A stretch of DNA of 64,000 nucleotides from Roseivirga echinicomitans (lineage in GTDB: Bacteria; Bacteroidota; Bacteroidia; Cytophagales; Cyclobacteriaceae). Under the pieces are notes generated by a model, which saw only the letters and a list, made by a program, of their open reading frames with translations, did not search any database and was not told the DNA's origin. The stretch is taken from assembly GCF_001592935.1 (NCBI RefSeq), contig NZ_LRDB01000012.1:186001-250000 (forward strand). Reading direction: 5' to 3'. Positions 18,088 to 27,016 of the stretch are shown here, one piece after another (positions within the stretch are counted from its first letter, which is position 1; the number at the start of each line of letters is the position of its first letter). The translations under genes and the position numbers were made by a program.

Positions 18088-19368
18088 ATGAAAAAACGTA
18101 ACCTGATAATCGTTATCGGCATTTTTGTCGCGGTACTTATTTTTTTTATCACCAAAGTAAACAAGGGGTCCACTGATTCAACCGAGGTCTTTGCCAAAGT
18201 TCAACGAGGGCAATTCAGGTCCGAAATTACAGCATCGGGCGAATTATACGCCAAGAGTTCGGTCGATATCCTAGGGCCTGGTGGAATGCAAAGTGCAGGC
18301 ATATTCCAAACTACATTAGAGCACATTATTCCTGAAGGAACGGTAGTGAAAGCGGGAGATTATGTGGCCCGTTTAGATCAAACGGAACTGGGGACAAGGC
18401 TTCAACAAAGACAAAGTGATTTTACCGTCACCTCTTCTGATTTTACGCAAGCAAAGCTAGATACGGCAATAGAGCTTCGCAAAGCCAGAGATTTAATGGA
18501 TAATCTGCTTTATGAAATTGAAAGGAAGAAATTAGTATTGAAAAATTCTCAATACGAACCGCCTGCAGTCGTGGCAGAGAAACGAATGGAATTAGACAGG
18601 GCGGAAAAACAGTTCTTGGTTGAAAAGGAGAATTACGAGCTTCAGCGACAAAAATCTGTGGCAAAAATGAAAGGGGCTGCAGCAAAAATGCAGGACGATA
18701 AAGTCAAACTAGATAACCTAATGGCATTGCGTTCTCAGTTTACCATTATGGCACCCGAAGCTGGAATGCTTATTTATAAACGCGACTGGCGTGGGAGTAA
18801 AATGGGAGTAGGGGCACAAGTTGCTGCTTGGGATCCCGTAGTGGCGACATTGCCTGACCTAACTCAGATGGTGTCAAAGACCTTTGTGAATGAGGTCGAT
18901 ATTAATAATATAAAGAAAGGGCAGCGGGTTGAAATAGGGTTGGATGCCTTTCCTGATAAAAAGCTGACAGGTCAAATTTTGGAAGTCGCCAACATGGGGC
19001 AGCAACGACCTAACTCCGACTCTAAGGTGTTTGAGATTATGGTGGCGGTAAATGAATCGGATACCACCTTAAGACCGGGCATGACAACAAGCAATAAGGT
19101 AATAGCCGAAGTTTTAGAAGACGTTCTTTTTATCCCAGTAGAAGCAGTTCATAGCCAAGGTGATACCATAACTTATATCATTGCCAAAGATGGACTGAAC
19201 ATTACTAAGCATGAAGTGAGGCTCGGTAAGTCCAACTCAGATGAAGTGGTTGTTCTTGGTGGAATTGACGAAGGGCTTACTGTTTATTTGTCTGACCCTA
19301 GTGGCATAGAAGATAAACCCATTAAACGTATTTCTGAAGGGGTAAAGGCAATCGCTAAAAAGGACTGA
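18088..19368 (+). CDS. HlyD/MacA-type periplasmic adaptor of an export system
   Basis: 426 residues from the chosen ATG; an in-frame ATG at 18049 adds 13 residues before a typical MKKRNLIIVIGIF membrane anchor, which is why I prefer 18088. Single N-terminal membrane helix (IIVIGIFVAVLIFFI), a barrel-sandwich/lipoyl half (GPGGMQSAGIFQT, IIPEGTVVKAGDYVARLD), a coiled-coil hairpin (about residues 90-215, Glu/Lys/Gln rich), then the second half (VATLPDLTQMVSKTFV) and a membrane-proximal domain. Adaptors of this type couple an inner-membrane pump to an outer-membrane channel. The permease gene starts 2 bases after the stop; no ATPase gene is adjacent. Confidence 0.87.
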   Translation: MKKRNLIIVIGIFVAVLIFFITKVNKGSTDSTEVFAKVQRGQFRSEITASGELYAKSSVDILGPGGMQSAGIFQTTLEHIIPEGTVVKAGDYVARLDQTELGTRLQQRQSDFTVTSSDFTQAKLDTAIELRKARDLMDNLLYEIERKKLVLKNSQYEPPAVVAEKRMELDRAEKQFLVEKENYELQRQKSVAKMKGAAAKMQDDKVKLDNLMALRSQFTIMAPEAGMLIYKRDWRGSKMGVGAQVAAWDPVVATLPDLTQMVSKTFVNEVDINNIKKGQRVEIGLDAFPDKKLTGQILEVANMGQQRPNSDSKVFEIMVAVNESDTTLRPGMTTSNKVIAEVLEDVLFIPVEAVHSQGDTITYIIAKDGLNITKHEVRLGKSNSDEVVVLGGIDEGLTVYLSDPSGIEDKPIKRISEGVKAIAKKD

Positions 19369-19369
19369 T

Positions 19370-20710
19370 ATGTTCCGAAAAATCCTTTCAAATTTGGCTA
19401 TTGCTTCAGAAGCAGTACTGTCAAATAAAATCCGTAGCATCCTCACTGCTTTGGGGATCATATTTGGCGTAGCCGCAGTAATTGCCATGATGGCCATTGG
19501 TTCAGGTGCTCAACAGGAAATTCTTGAGCAAATAGAATTGGTGGGGGTGAATAATATCGTTATCACTCCGATTATTGAGCAGAGCGAAGGTGAATTGGAT
19601 GAAACTGCGGGGGCGGTAGGTACCCAAAAAGGGAAAAAGAACCTTTCATTAGGCCTTAATTTCATGGATGTGGAGAGCATCAAAAACATGATTCCGGGCA
19701 TAGACATGGTCAGTCCAGAGATTGTTTTAGAAACCGAGGTGTCCAGACAAGGTTTCAGGCGTTCAGCAAAACTGGTGGGGGTAGAGAATACTTATTTTGA
19801 GATCTCTGGCTTCGAGCTCAGTGAAGGTGAATACTTCAATAAAGAGCATTTAAAGAAGGGCGTTCCGGTTTGTATTATAGGGAAGTCCATCAAATCTAAA
19901 TTTTTTAGTAGGGAAGAACCAATAGGCAAGTACATTAAAGTGGGCCGTCACTGGCTCAAGGTAATTGGGGTATTAGAGGAACGGATTATTTCAGACAAGA
20001 GCATGTCTAACCTTGGTATCCGCGATTATAACATGGACATCTACACGCCTCTAAGTACAGCTTTGATGAGGTACGAGAATAGGGCAATGGTAACGAATGC
20101 TCTCATTCAACAAGCCCGAATGAACAATGCACAAAATGAAGGCAACACGGATGTTAACTATCATCAACTCGATAGACTAGTACTTAAGGTATCGAATACG
20201 GAGCAAATGAATTCAATTGCCCAGGTGGTTTCAAAAATGTTGAAGCGCAAGCACAGCCAAGTGGTAGATTATGAAATCAGTATTCCCGAACTGCTCTTAA
20301 AACAGCAACAACGCACCAAGAACATCTTCAATTTTGTATTGGGGGGGATTGCAGGTATTTCGCTACTCGTAGGAGGTATTGGTATCATGAATATTATGCT
20401 GGCTTCCGTAATGGAAAGAATTAAGGAGATCGGTTTACGTATGTCGCTTGGCGCTACAAGGTTGGACATCATCTTTCAGTTTCTTTTAGAAGCCGTAATG
20501 ATCAGTTTTTCAGGGGGAGCCATAGGAGTGCTATTGGGCTTGGGTGCTGCTTTTGGTATAGCAGAACTGGCTGAAATACCCACCATTGTTAGTCCATTCT
20601 CTATTTTACTGTCGTTTGGGGTTGCAGTGACTGTAGGGATTGTATTTGGAATAGCACCAGCCAAAAGAGCCGCAGAGCAAGATCCTATTACCTCGTTGAG
20701 GTACGAGTAA
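19370..20710 (+). CDS. MacB/FtsX-type ABC transporter permease
   Basis: 446 residues without an ATP-binding domain. One helix near the N-terminus (SILTALGIIFGVAAVIAMMAIG), a large periplasmic MacB-like domain (about 60-315), then three helices in the FtsX domain (about 325-440) containing VGGIGIMNIMLASVMERIKEIGLRMSLGA, described as residues about 338-366. It belongs to the tripartite export or mechanotransmission class, working with the adaptor encoded 2 bases upstream. The matching ATPase is usually next to such genes but is not found here, so it must be elsewhere. It ends at a clear terminator. Confidence 0.9.
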   Translation: MFRKILSNLAIASEAVLSNKIRSILTALGIIFGVAAVIAMMAIGSGAQQEILEQIELVGVNNIVITPIIEQSEGELDETAGAVGTQKGKKNLSLGLNFMDVESIKNMIPGIDMVSPEIVLETEVSRQGFRRSAKLVGVENTYFEISGFELSEGEYFNKEHLKKGVPVCIIGKSIKSKFFSREEPIGKYIKVGRHWLKVIGVLEERIISDKSMSNLGIRDYNMDIYTPLSTALMRYENRAMVTNALIQQARMNNAQNEGNTDVNYHQLDRLVLKVSNTEQMNSIAQVVSKMLKRKHSQVVDYEISIPELLLKQQQRTKNIFNFVLGGIAGISLLVGGIGIMNIMLASVMERIKEIGLRMSLGATRLDIIFQFLLEAVMISFSGGAIGVLLGLGAAFGIAELAEIPTIVSPFSILLSFGVAVTVGIVFGIAPAKRAAEQDPITSLRYE

Positions 20711-20736
20711 TCCATAGAAAGGAATAGACATAAAGA

Positions 20737-20763
20737 AAGGCTACTGGAAAAGGTAGCCTTTTT
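20737..20763 (+). terminator. Terminator of the HlyD/MacB operon
   Basis: Stem AAGGCTAC/GTAGCCTT with an 8-base loop, followed by T residues. It also ends the converging hydrolase gene region; the same stem sequence recurs at 21760-21785. Confidence 0.8.
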
Positions 20764-20765
20764 GA

Positions 20766-21608
20766 TTATTTTTCATCTCTATTTTTAGACAGAAAGGCTT
20801 TAGATTTTATAATGAACTCACCTTTGGTTTCTCCTTCATGAGCGCCATGGGCAACGTTTGGCAATATCCAAAGGTCAGATTGGGGAAGGTTTTTCTTCAC
20901 CCTAGCGACTTCTGATAAATCCATACCCTCATCATCATCGCCCACCATGATCAATACTTCAGGCTTTATTCTTTGTAATTCCTCGTCACTTAGCCTGACT
21001 GTATAATTCTTGAATTGCTCCATGAGGGCTTTTATTTGATCGTCTGAACGATGGTCCGTAGCGAGCCAAGGGAAATTGTCCTTATTCTCAAAAGTGAATA
21101 TTTTCTGGTACTCAGGAAAATCATTTATCGTCCAGGTGCCCACTGCACCGATTGTTATCATTGATTCTATCAGGGGTGGATTAAGCAGAGCAAGTTGATA
21201 TAGAATGTCTCCACCAAAGCTGAACCCAATGGCATTTATTTTTTCTAATTCAAGATGCTGAGCTAAAGCGTTAATGTCCTCAGCCACCGACTTTATGGAC
21301 AATTCTTGCTTGAAGGCCTCAGATTTTCCGTGCCCAGTTAGGTCAATTAAGTATACCTCATATTCTTGCTCAAAATCTTCGACATAAGGTCTCCACGATT
21401 TGGAGGATTGTGTATAACCATGTAAAAGAAAAAGTGGCTCACCTTCACCGTAAACTTCATAATAAATGCTCTTTCCATTGACTACAGTAGAGGCAGATCT
21501 TTTGGCTTCTTGAGAAAATATATCGGTTGATATGGAGAGTAGGACTGGTATTATAAAAGCAATCTTTTTGATTGTGCTTAAGGAGTAGGACGTATTGGAA
21601 TTTATCAT
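20766..21608 (-). CDS. Secreted alpha/beta hydrolase
   Basis: 280 residues from the chosen ATG; an upstream in-frame ATG at 21647 would add 13 residues ahead of the signal peptide, so it is less likely. Signal peptide about 1-32 (TIKKIAFIIPVLLSISTDIFSQ region). The fold is clear: oxyanion motif LFLLHGYTQSSKSW, nucleophile elbow GFSFGGD (Ser), acid Asp in MVGDDDEGMD and His in PNVAHGAHEG. The substrate is unknown; periplasmic esterase or lipase activity is inferred. It has terminators on both sides and is probably a single-gene unit. Confidence 0.85.
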   Translation of the reverse strand: MINSNTSYSLSTIKKIAFIIPVLLSISTDIFSQEAKRSASTVVNGKSIYYEVYGEGEPLFLLHGYTQSSKSWRPYVEDFEQEYEVYLIDLTGHGKSEAFKQELSIKSVAEDINALAQHLELEKINAIGFSFGGDILYQLALLNPPLIESMITIGAVGTWTINDFPEYQKIFTFENKDNFPWLATDHRSDDQIKALMEQFKNYTVRLSDEELQRIKPEVLIMVGDDDEGMDLSEVARVKKNLPQSDLWILPNVAHGAHEGETKGEFIIKSKAFLSKNRDEK

Positions 21609-21754
21609 TTGAATTTCAAATATGGCTTTTCCCTTGAAGAGAACCAACTTTCATTTTGGTAGGGATTGATTTTTGTCATCGTCAATCGGCTTGGCATTTC
21701 TGTAAATTATAAAACTCACATCGTAGGGTTTGGAGTATCAAGTATGAATTCACA

Positions 21755-21785
21755 CAAAAAAAGGCTACCGTTTCGGGTAGCCTTT
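21755..21785 (-). terminator. Terminator of the pyrophosphatase gene
   Basis: Near-perfect stem AAAGGCTACC/GGTAGCCTTT with a 5-base loop; on the minus strand it is followed by seven T residues. It lies 23 bases after the hppA stop. Confidence 0.85.
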
Positions 21786-21807
21786 CAATTTTATGTTTTG
21801 TTGAGTT

Positions 21808-24051
21808 TTAGTTTAACTCAGTCACCACTTCAGTAATGTCTACTGCTGGGGCTTCAATAATAATTTCTTTTACTTCCGCTTTGCTGTCGTCATTAGACTC
21901 TCCATGACCTGCTACCAATAGCGGAGCGATCACCAAACCAATCAAACAAGTAAGCTTAATCAAGATGTTCATTGATGGGCCAGAAGTATCTTTGAATGGA
22001 TCACCAACAGTATCTCCAGTAACAGCTGCTTTGTGAGCTTCTGAACCTTTGTAAGTCATTTCACCATCAATCATAACACCAGCTTCGAAAGATTTCTTAG
22101 CGTTATCCCAAGCACCACCAGCGTTGTTTTGGAAAATAGCCCAAAGCACACCCGATACCGTAACACCAGCCATATAAGCGCCAAGCGGTTCAGCACCCAT
22201 GATAAATCCAACAAGGATAGGGAAGATGATCGTAATAGCGCCAGGCAACATCATTTCTTTGATGGCTGCTTTGGTAGAAATGTCCACACATTTTGCGTAT
22301 TCTGGAGTGGCCGTGCCTTCCATAATACCTGGAATTTCTTTGAACTGTCTTCTTACTTCTTTTACCATTTCCATGGCCGCTTTACCTACAGACTCCATTG
22401 CTAAAGCAGAGAAGATTACAGGAATCATACCGCCAATGAACAAGGCCGCCAAAACATCGGCTTTAAAGATGTTAATTCCATCAATGCCAGTGAATGTAAC
22501 ATAAGCAGCGAAAAGTGCTAGGGCTGTTAATGCAGCAGAAGCAATCGCAAATCCTTTTCCGATGGCTGCAGTAGTGTTACCCACAGCATCTAAAATATCT
22601 GTTTTCTCACGTACGTCAGAAGGCAATTCACTCATTTCGGCAATACCACCAGCGTTATCCGCAATTGGCCCGAAAGCATCAATCGCTAATTGCATAGCAG
22701 TTGTTGCCATCATTGCAGAAGCAGCAATAGCTACACCGTAGAAACCAGCCAATTCGTAAGCACCCCAAATGGCACCTGCAAAAAGAATAATTGGTCCGAA
22801 AGTAGATTTCATCCCTACAGATAAACCTGCGATAATGTTAGTAGCAGCACCTGTAGAAGAGTTTTGAATAATGCTCATTACTGGTTTTTTACCAATAGCA
22901 GTGTAGAATTCAGTAAGGAAAGAGATTAAACCGCCTACTACTAAACCTACCAATACAGCTCCGAATACGCGGATAGAAGAAATTTCAAGAATGCCTTCAC
23001 CGAAGAAACTCATTTTCATGGTTTCAGGTAAAAGTAGATCGATTAAGAAATAACAACCGATAGCTGTCAATACAATAGAAATCCAGTTACCACGGTTTAA
23101 AGCAGATTGAACCTCTGCTTCTTTAGCGTTATTGTTTGATACTTTAATAAAGAAAGTGCCGATCAACGAGAAGATGATTCCTGTACCAGCGATTACTAAA
23201 GGAAGCAAGATTGGGCCAATGCCACCGAAAGCGTCATCAACCGATCCACCCATGTCTCTAATGATGTAGTTACCTAACACCATTGAAGCCAATACTGTAG
23301 CCACATAAGAACCGAAAAGATCGGCACCCATACCAGCAACGTCACCTACGTTATCACCTACGTTATCGGCAATAGTAGCAGGGTTTCTAGGATCATCCTC
23401 AGGAATACCAGCTTCAACTTTACCCACAAGGTCAGCGCCAACATCGGCTGCTTTGGTATAGATACCACCACCTACACGGGCAAATAAGGCAATTGACTCA
23501 GCTCCTAAAGAGAAACCAGCAAGTGCTTCTAATACGATTGTCATTTGGTAAACACCACCATTCGCCATGTCGCTATCCATAAAGAAAGCAAACAATAGAA
23601 TGAAGAGCATACTTAGTCCAAATACGGCTAAACCAGCAACACCAAGTCCCATTACAGTTCCGCCAGTAAAGGCAACTTTTAAGGCTTGACCTAGGCTAGT
23701 TCTAGCAGCTTGGGTAGTTCTTACGTTGGCAGCAGTAGCGATTCTCATACCGATGTTTCCGGCCAATGCTGAGAAGAATGCGCCAATAATAAAGGCAAAA
23801 ATTATGAAGTAGTGGGTGGTTTCAACTAGGGTAGAAATCACTCCTAAAAGGATACCAGCAATCACCACAAAAATAGCGAGTACTCTGTACTCAGCACTGA
23901 GGAAAGCCAAAGCTCCTTCACGGATGTAATTGGCAAGGTCTTGCATTTTCTTATCCCCTGCATCTTGCTTGTGTACCCATTTCGATTTAACGATCATTAC
24001 TAACAAGCCGACTAGCCCGAGAATTGGGACTAAATAAATCAGATTTGACAT
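21808..24051 (-). CDS. hppA: Membrane-bound ion-pumping pyrophosphatase, K+-dependent type
   Basis: 747 residues with about 16 membrane helices. It couples hydrolysis of pyrophosphate to export of H+ and/or Na+. Catalytic loops are intact: GGGIYTKAADVGADLVGKVE (as three pieces around 193-212), NVGDNVGDVAGMGADLFGS and the C-terminal GDTVGDPFKDTSGPS. The sequence GNTTAAIGKGFA has Ala at the position that is Lys in K+-independent enzymes, so the K+-dependent class is indicated. Whether it moves Na+, H+ or both cannot be decided by eye. A C-terminal extension rich in Glu, Asp and Val (after residue 715) is extra. It has its own terminator and a probable promoter, so is monocistronic. Confidence 0.96.
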   Translation of the reverse strand: MSNLIYLVPILGLVGLLVMIVKSKWVHKQDAGDKKMQDLANYIREGALAFLSAEYRVLAIFVVIAGILLGVISTLVETTHYFIIFAFIIGAFFSALAGNIGMRIATAANVRTTQAARTSLGQALKVAFTGGTVMGLGVAGLAVFGLSMLFILLFAFFMDSDMANGGVYQMTIVLEALAGFSLGAESIALFARVGGGIYTKAADVGADLVGKVEAGIPEDDPRNPATIADNVGDNVGDVAGMGADLFGSYVATVLASMVLGNYIIRDMGGSVDDAFGGIGPILLPLVIAGTGIIFSLIGTFFIKVSNNNAKEAEVQSALNRGNWISIVLTAIGCYFLIDLLLPETMKMSFFGEGILEISSIRVFGAVLVGLVVGGLISFLTEFYTAIGKKPVMSIIQNSSTGAATNIIAGLSVGMKSTFGPIILFAGAIWGAYELAGFYGVAIAASAMMATTAMQLAIDAFGPIADNAGGIAEMSELPSDVREKTDILDAVGNTTAAIGKGFAIASAALTALALFAAYVTFTGIDGINIFKADVLAALFIGGMIPVIFSALAMESVGKAAMEMVKEVRRQFKEIPGIMEGTATPEYAKCVDISTKAAIKEMMLPGAITIIFPILVGFIMGAEPLGAYMAGVTVSGVLWAIFQNNAGGAWDNAKKSFEAGVMIDGEMTYKGSEAHKAAVTGDTVGDPFKDTSGPSMNILIKLTCLIGLVIAPLLVAGHGESNDDSKAEVKEIIIEAPAVDITEVVTELN

Positions 24052-24080
24052 TTTTAATTATCAGTTTTATAAAAGACGTG

Positions 24081-24088
24081 CAAAGATA
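24081..24088 (-). promoter_or_regulatory. Putative -7 box (TATCTTTG) for hppA
   Basis: Read on the minus strand it is TATCTTTG, matching TAnnTTTG, about 30 bases before the hppA start. A matching -33 element is not clear. Confidence 0.5.
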
Positions 24089-24277
24089 GTAGATGCCTTT
24101 ACAAAAAGAAAAACTAAATCAATTAAAGAAAAGAAGCGCTAAAGGTGCTTTGAGCCCACTGAGTTGTGATTTTTTGAAGATGGAGGTTCTTTTATGAAAA
24201 AGCCCAATGTAAATCTTAGGCTTAGAAGGGCAAAGCTTTAGAGGGAGGTAGCCAAAGAGGACTTTTTTGAATTGAGT
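24089..24277. other. Intergenic region upstream of hppA, no convincing gene
   Basis: It contains a 15-codon plus-strand frame (24194-24241) after a GGAGG sequence, but this is too short and unsupported to call. Nothing else recognised. Confidence 0.4.
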
Positions 24278-24310
24278 TAAAAAAAGAAGGCTGTCTGAAA
24301 AGGCAGCCTT
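24278..24310 (-). terminator. Terminator of the folE transcript
   Basis: Stem AAGGCTG/CAGCCTT (24287-24293 with 24304-24310), followed on the minus strand by a T-rich tail. Located 40 bases after the folE stop. Confidence 0.75.
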
Positions 24311-24349
24311 GATATTGTATTCTTTAAATGTAGTTCAACTCAGTAAAGA

Positions 24350-25036
24350 CTACTTGATATATTTCAGGAACTCACTTCTCGTGGCTTCTTCTTTAAACTT
24401 GCCATGAAACTGAGCCGTTACGGTACTGCTGTTTACGTCTTTTACACCTCTAGATTGAACACAAAGGTGATCCGCATCAATAATTACAGCCACATCTTCT
24501 GTGTCAAGTAAGGTTTTGAGTTCGTTTGCAATTTGAACAGTCAGCCTTTCTTGAACTTGTGGACGTTTTGCATAATACTCTACAATTCGGTTGATCTTAG
24601 ACAGACCAATCACTTTTCCGCTGGAAATATAGGCCACATGCGCCTTTCCAATAATCGGCACAAAATGATGCTCACAATTAGAATGGAAAGTGATGTTCTT
24701 CTCTACCAGCATCTCATTGTACTGGTATTTGTTTTCGAACAAGGTCACTTTGGGCTTGTTGGCAGGGCTTAGTCCGCTAAAAATTTCTTTGATATACATT
24801 TTGGCCACGCGCTTTGGCGTTCCCGAAAGACTGTCATCGCTTAAGTCAAGGCCCATGATTTCCATGATCTCCTTGAATTTCTTTTCAATGAGTTCTTGTT
24901 TTAAATCATCGTCCATATCGAAAGCATTCGGAACCATTGGTGTTTCATAAGAAGTCCCCACGTGTTCATCTCCGATTTCTTCTATACTACTATATACGTT
25001 AAGCGGGGTACTCGACAAAGTTCCGTTCTGTTTCAT
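24350..25036 (-). CDS. folE: GTP cyclohydrolase I
   Basis: 228 residues. Converts GTP to dihydroneopterin triphosphate, the entry to folate, queuosine and biopterin. The family core is complete: SGTPKRVAKMYIKEIFSGL, the zinc/active-site HSNCEHHFVPIIGKAHVAYI (Cys and two His), GLSKINRIVEYYAKRPQVQERL and ADHLCVQSRGV with the second zinc Cys. The N-terminal 45 residues (MKQNGTLSSTPLNVY and an acidic stretch) are less conserved. Its start overlaps the end of the upstream pterin synthase gene by 38 bases, so the two are translationally coupled or the true start is further in. Confidence 0.95.
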   Translation of the reverse strand: MKQNGTLSSTPLNVYSSIEEIGDEHVGTSYETPMVPNAFDMDDDLKQELIEKKFKEIMEIMGLDLSDDSLSGTPKRVAKMYIKEIFSGLSPANKPKVTLFENKYQYNEMLVEKNITFHSNCEHHFVPIIGKAHVAYISSGKVIGLSKINRIVEYYAKRPQVQERLTVQIANELKTLLDTEDVAVIIDADHLCVQSRGVKDVNSSTVTAQFHGKFKEEATRSEFLKYIK

Positions 25037-25406
25037 AGAGTCTTATTTTCAATTCTAATTTTTGGTCAATTTCTGGGCGCAGTAAGTTGTAGATCACCAC
25101 TGCGATATTTTCAGCCGTTGGATTCAGATTTTTAAATTCGGTTACATCCAAATTTAAATTTCTGTGATCGAATTTATCGGTTACGTGGGCTTTAATAATG
25201 TCCTTGAGGATTTTCATATCGCATACATACCCTGTTTCTGGATCTTGCTCGCCCACGACTTTTACAATGAGCTCATAATTATGGCCATGGAAAGAGGGGT
25301 TATTGCATTTCCCGAAAATCTCATCATTCTTTTCTTCAGTCCATTTAGGGTTATGAAGTCGATGAGCAGCATTAAAATGCTCTTTACGATAAACAGCTAT
25401 TTTCAT
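24999..25406 (-). CDS. queD: 6-pyruvoyl/6-carboxy-tetrahydropterin synthase (PTPS/QueD family)
   Basis: 135 residues. Zinc ligands are in HFNAAHRL and HGHNYEL; the catalytic Cys sits in GKCNNPSFHGHNY, and the C-terminal ETERNFVEY has the substrate-binding Glu. The CNNPxxHGHNY wording is closer to classical 6-pyruvoyltetrahydropterin synthase than to E. coli QueD, though bacterial members usually work in queuosine synthesis. It uses the product of FolE, encoded next on the same strand with overlapping ends. I keep the name queD as the most likely annotation, with PTPS as the alternative. Confidence 0.88.
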   Translation of the reverse strand: MKIAVYRKEHFNAAHRLHNPKWTEEKNDEIFGKCNNPSFHGHNYELIVKVVGEQDPETGYVCDMKILKDIIKAHVTDKFDHRNLNLDVTEFKNLNPTAENIAVVIYNLLRPEIDQKLELKIRLYETERNFVEYPA

Positions 25407-25569
25407 TTTGGTAATTTAAAACGAGTAAGAAGTGTGCTTACTACTTTTTATTCTCGGCTTGCCAACATTGGGTTCACCGATTTTGTTCAAAGAACGATAG
25501 AAATTACTTGAACAAAAAATCTAAATGTTAATAAATGAGTCAGTTAGAGAAGTTGACCTGTTGATGTAC

Positions 25570-26400
25570 CTAAGCCTTGAGCTTTAGCTCTGGAGCCAAT
25601 TGCATGCTGTCGGCTCGTTTAGCGTGGTTTTTTCGCTGAATATTTCCTACCATATTGGTCACTCTATTACGGCTGAGAAGCCTTGGTAAAAAAGCGCTCA
25701 ATTTATTCCAAACACCAGGAACCGCCACCGGATGACCTTTGATCATGCTTGAAAAGGCAAAGTAGGCCACCTCTTCGGCTGTGGCGATGTTGAATTTTAT
25801 ATTTGGATCTTCATTACCATTCGCTTTTGCAAAGCCTGTTTTCGTCATGCCAGGGCATAATACGGTAGCTGAAACGCCAGTCCCCTTTAGTTCGTTGGCC
25901 AAGGCTTGGGTGAATGAAAGTAAATAAGCTTTTGAGGCATGGTAAGTCGACATCAATGGACCAGGCACAAAAGCGGCCACAGATGCATTATTTAAGATAT
26001 AACCTCTTTTTCTGTAAGTCATGCCAGGAAGCACGAGTTTAGTCAGGTGGGTTGTCGTCACCATGTGCACATTAAGCATGGCCTCATCCTTTGCCCAGTC
26101 GGTTTCCAGAAAGTGCCCAAAATTGCCAAAGCCAGCATTATTGAAAAGAATTTCAATAAGCAGTTGCTCTTCAATAATGCGTTGATGAATTTTCTCTGCA
26201 ATGTCCTTCTCTGCCAAGTTGCAAACCATAAGGTGAATGTCCGTTTGAGGGAACATGATAGAGATTTCTGCTTTCTTTTCGGCCAATAATGTCTCATTTA
26301 CATCAATCAGAAGTAATGAATAATTGGCTTGGGAGGCTATTTTTGCAAATTCAAATCCAATTCCACCGGCAGCTCCGGTAATTAAAGCAGTAGTTTTCAT
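25570..26400 (-). CDS. Short-chain dehydrogenase/reductase (SDR)
   Basis: 276 residues, classical SDR. NAD(P)-binding TGAAGGIGFEFA at the N-terminus, NNAGFGNFG, active-site Ser in NNASVAAF and YHASKAYLLSF with catalytic Tyr and Lys, then PGMTKTGF. A C-terminal extension of about 40 basic residues may associate with a membrane. Substrate unknown. It lies 163 bases upstream of the PTPS and folE genes on the same strand; a separate promoter is possible, so a pterin link is only a suggestion. Confidence 0.87.
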   Translation of the reverse strand: MKTTALITGAAGGIGFEFAKIASQANYSLLLIDVNETLLAEKKAEISIMFPQTDIHLMVCNLAEKDIAEKIHQRIIEEQLLIEILFNNAGFGNFGHFLETDWAKDEAMLNVHMVTTTHLTKLVLPGMTYRKRGYILNNASVAAFVPGPLMSTYHASKAYLLSFTQALANELKGTGVSATVLCPGMTKTGFAKANGNEDPNIKFNIATAEEVAYFAFSSMIKGHPVAVPGVWNKLSAFLPRLLSRNRVTNMVGNIQRKNHAKRADSMQLAPELKLKA

Positions 26401-27016
26401 ACGGTCAATCCTTTGCCAAACGGCACGGGTTAGAGAGAATAATAGTCAGCAAGAATAACCATTTTCTTTTTTTTAGTCTAAAATTTTGCTGTTTAATTGT
26501 TTGGGAAAGGATTGATCTCTCTTCTCAAAAGAGGTTGTTGTGCAGCGTACTGTGCGTATCAGTTGTGAGACAAATTCTGGTGTTTTGTGTGTTATTGTGG
26601 GTTCCCTTTGTCTGATCGGTTTTATTTGACAGGGTGAACCGAAGATTCACTTCCGTTTGAAGGAGCTGCAGGTTAATTGTTTGTGTTTTATAAATATGTT
26701 ATTAGGTGATTTAATTATGTTTACAGAGGTTGTCTTATTGTTTTTAGTGTAGGTTCTTTCCTTTGAACTCTTTGTGGCTCTCAAGGCTCCACGACATGTA
26801 TTTGTTAACCAACCAATTCTGGAGTGATTTGTGTTGTTAGAGGATTCGTCTTTGAGAGAGGGGATTAAAAAACGCAAGATGATTGTGGTGATCTTGAAGG
26901 CGAGGTCTGTTGGGTTGGAAACCCCGAGTGTGGGGTAAAGACTTAGGACTACCTCGGAATTAATTTTTGCGGTTGCTTGTGAAGCGACCACTTTTTTGGT
27001 ATAAAGCTTTAATGAT
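26401..27016. other. Non-coding or decayed 600-base region
   Basis: No supported gene. A 184-codon open frame on the minus strand (26647-27201) overlaps the certain lipoprotein start, has biased Ser/Thr/Asn composition and no family resemblance. On the plus strand a frame with few stops encodes short hydrophobic pieces, which could be a decayed gene. The bases are richer in G and T on the plus strand than in neighbours. No complete insertion sequence or terminal repeat seen. Confidence 0.5.

Noticed and set aside
24194-24241. 15-codon frame after GGAGG
   Set aside because: Too short, basic residues only, no terminator or conservation evidence.
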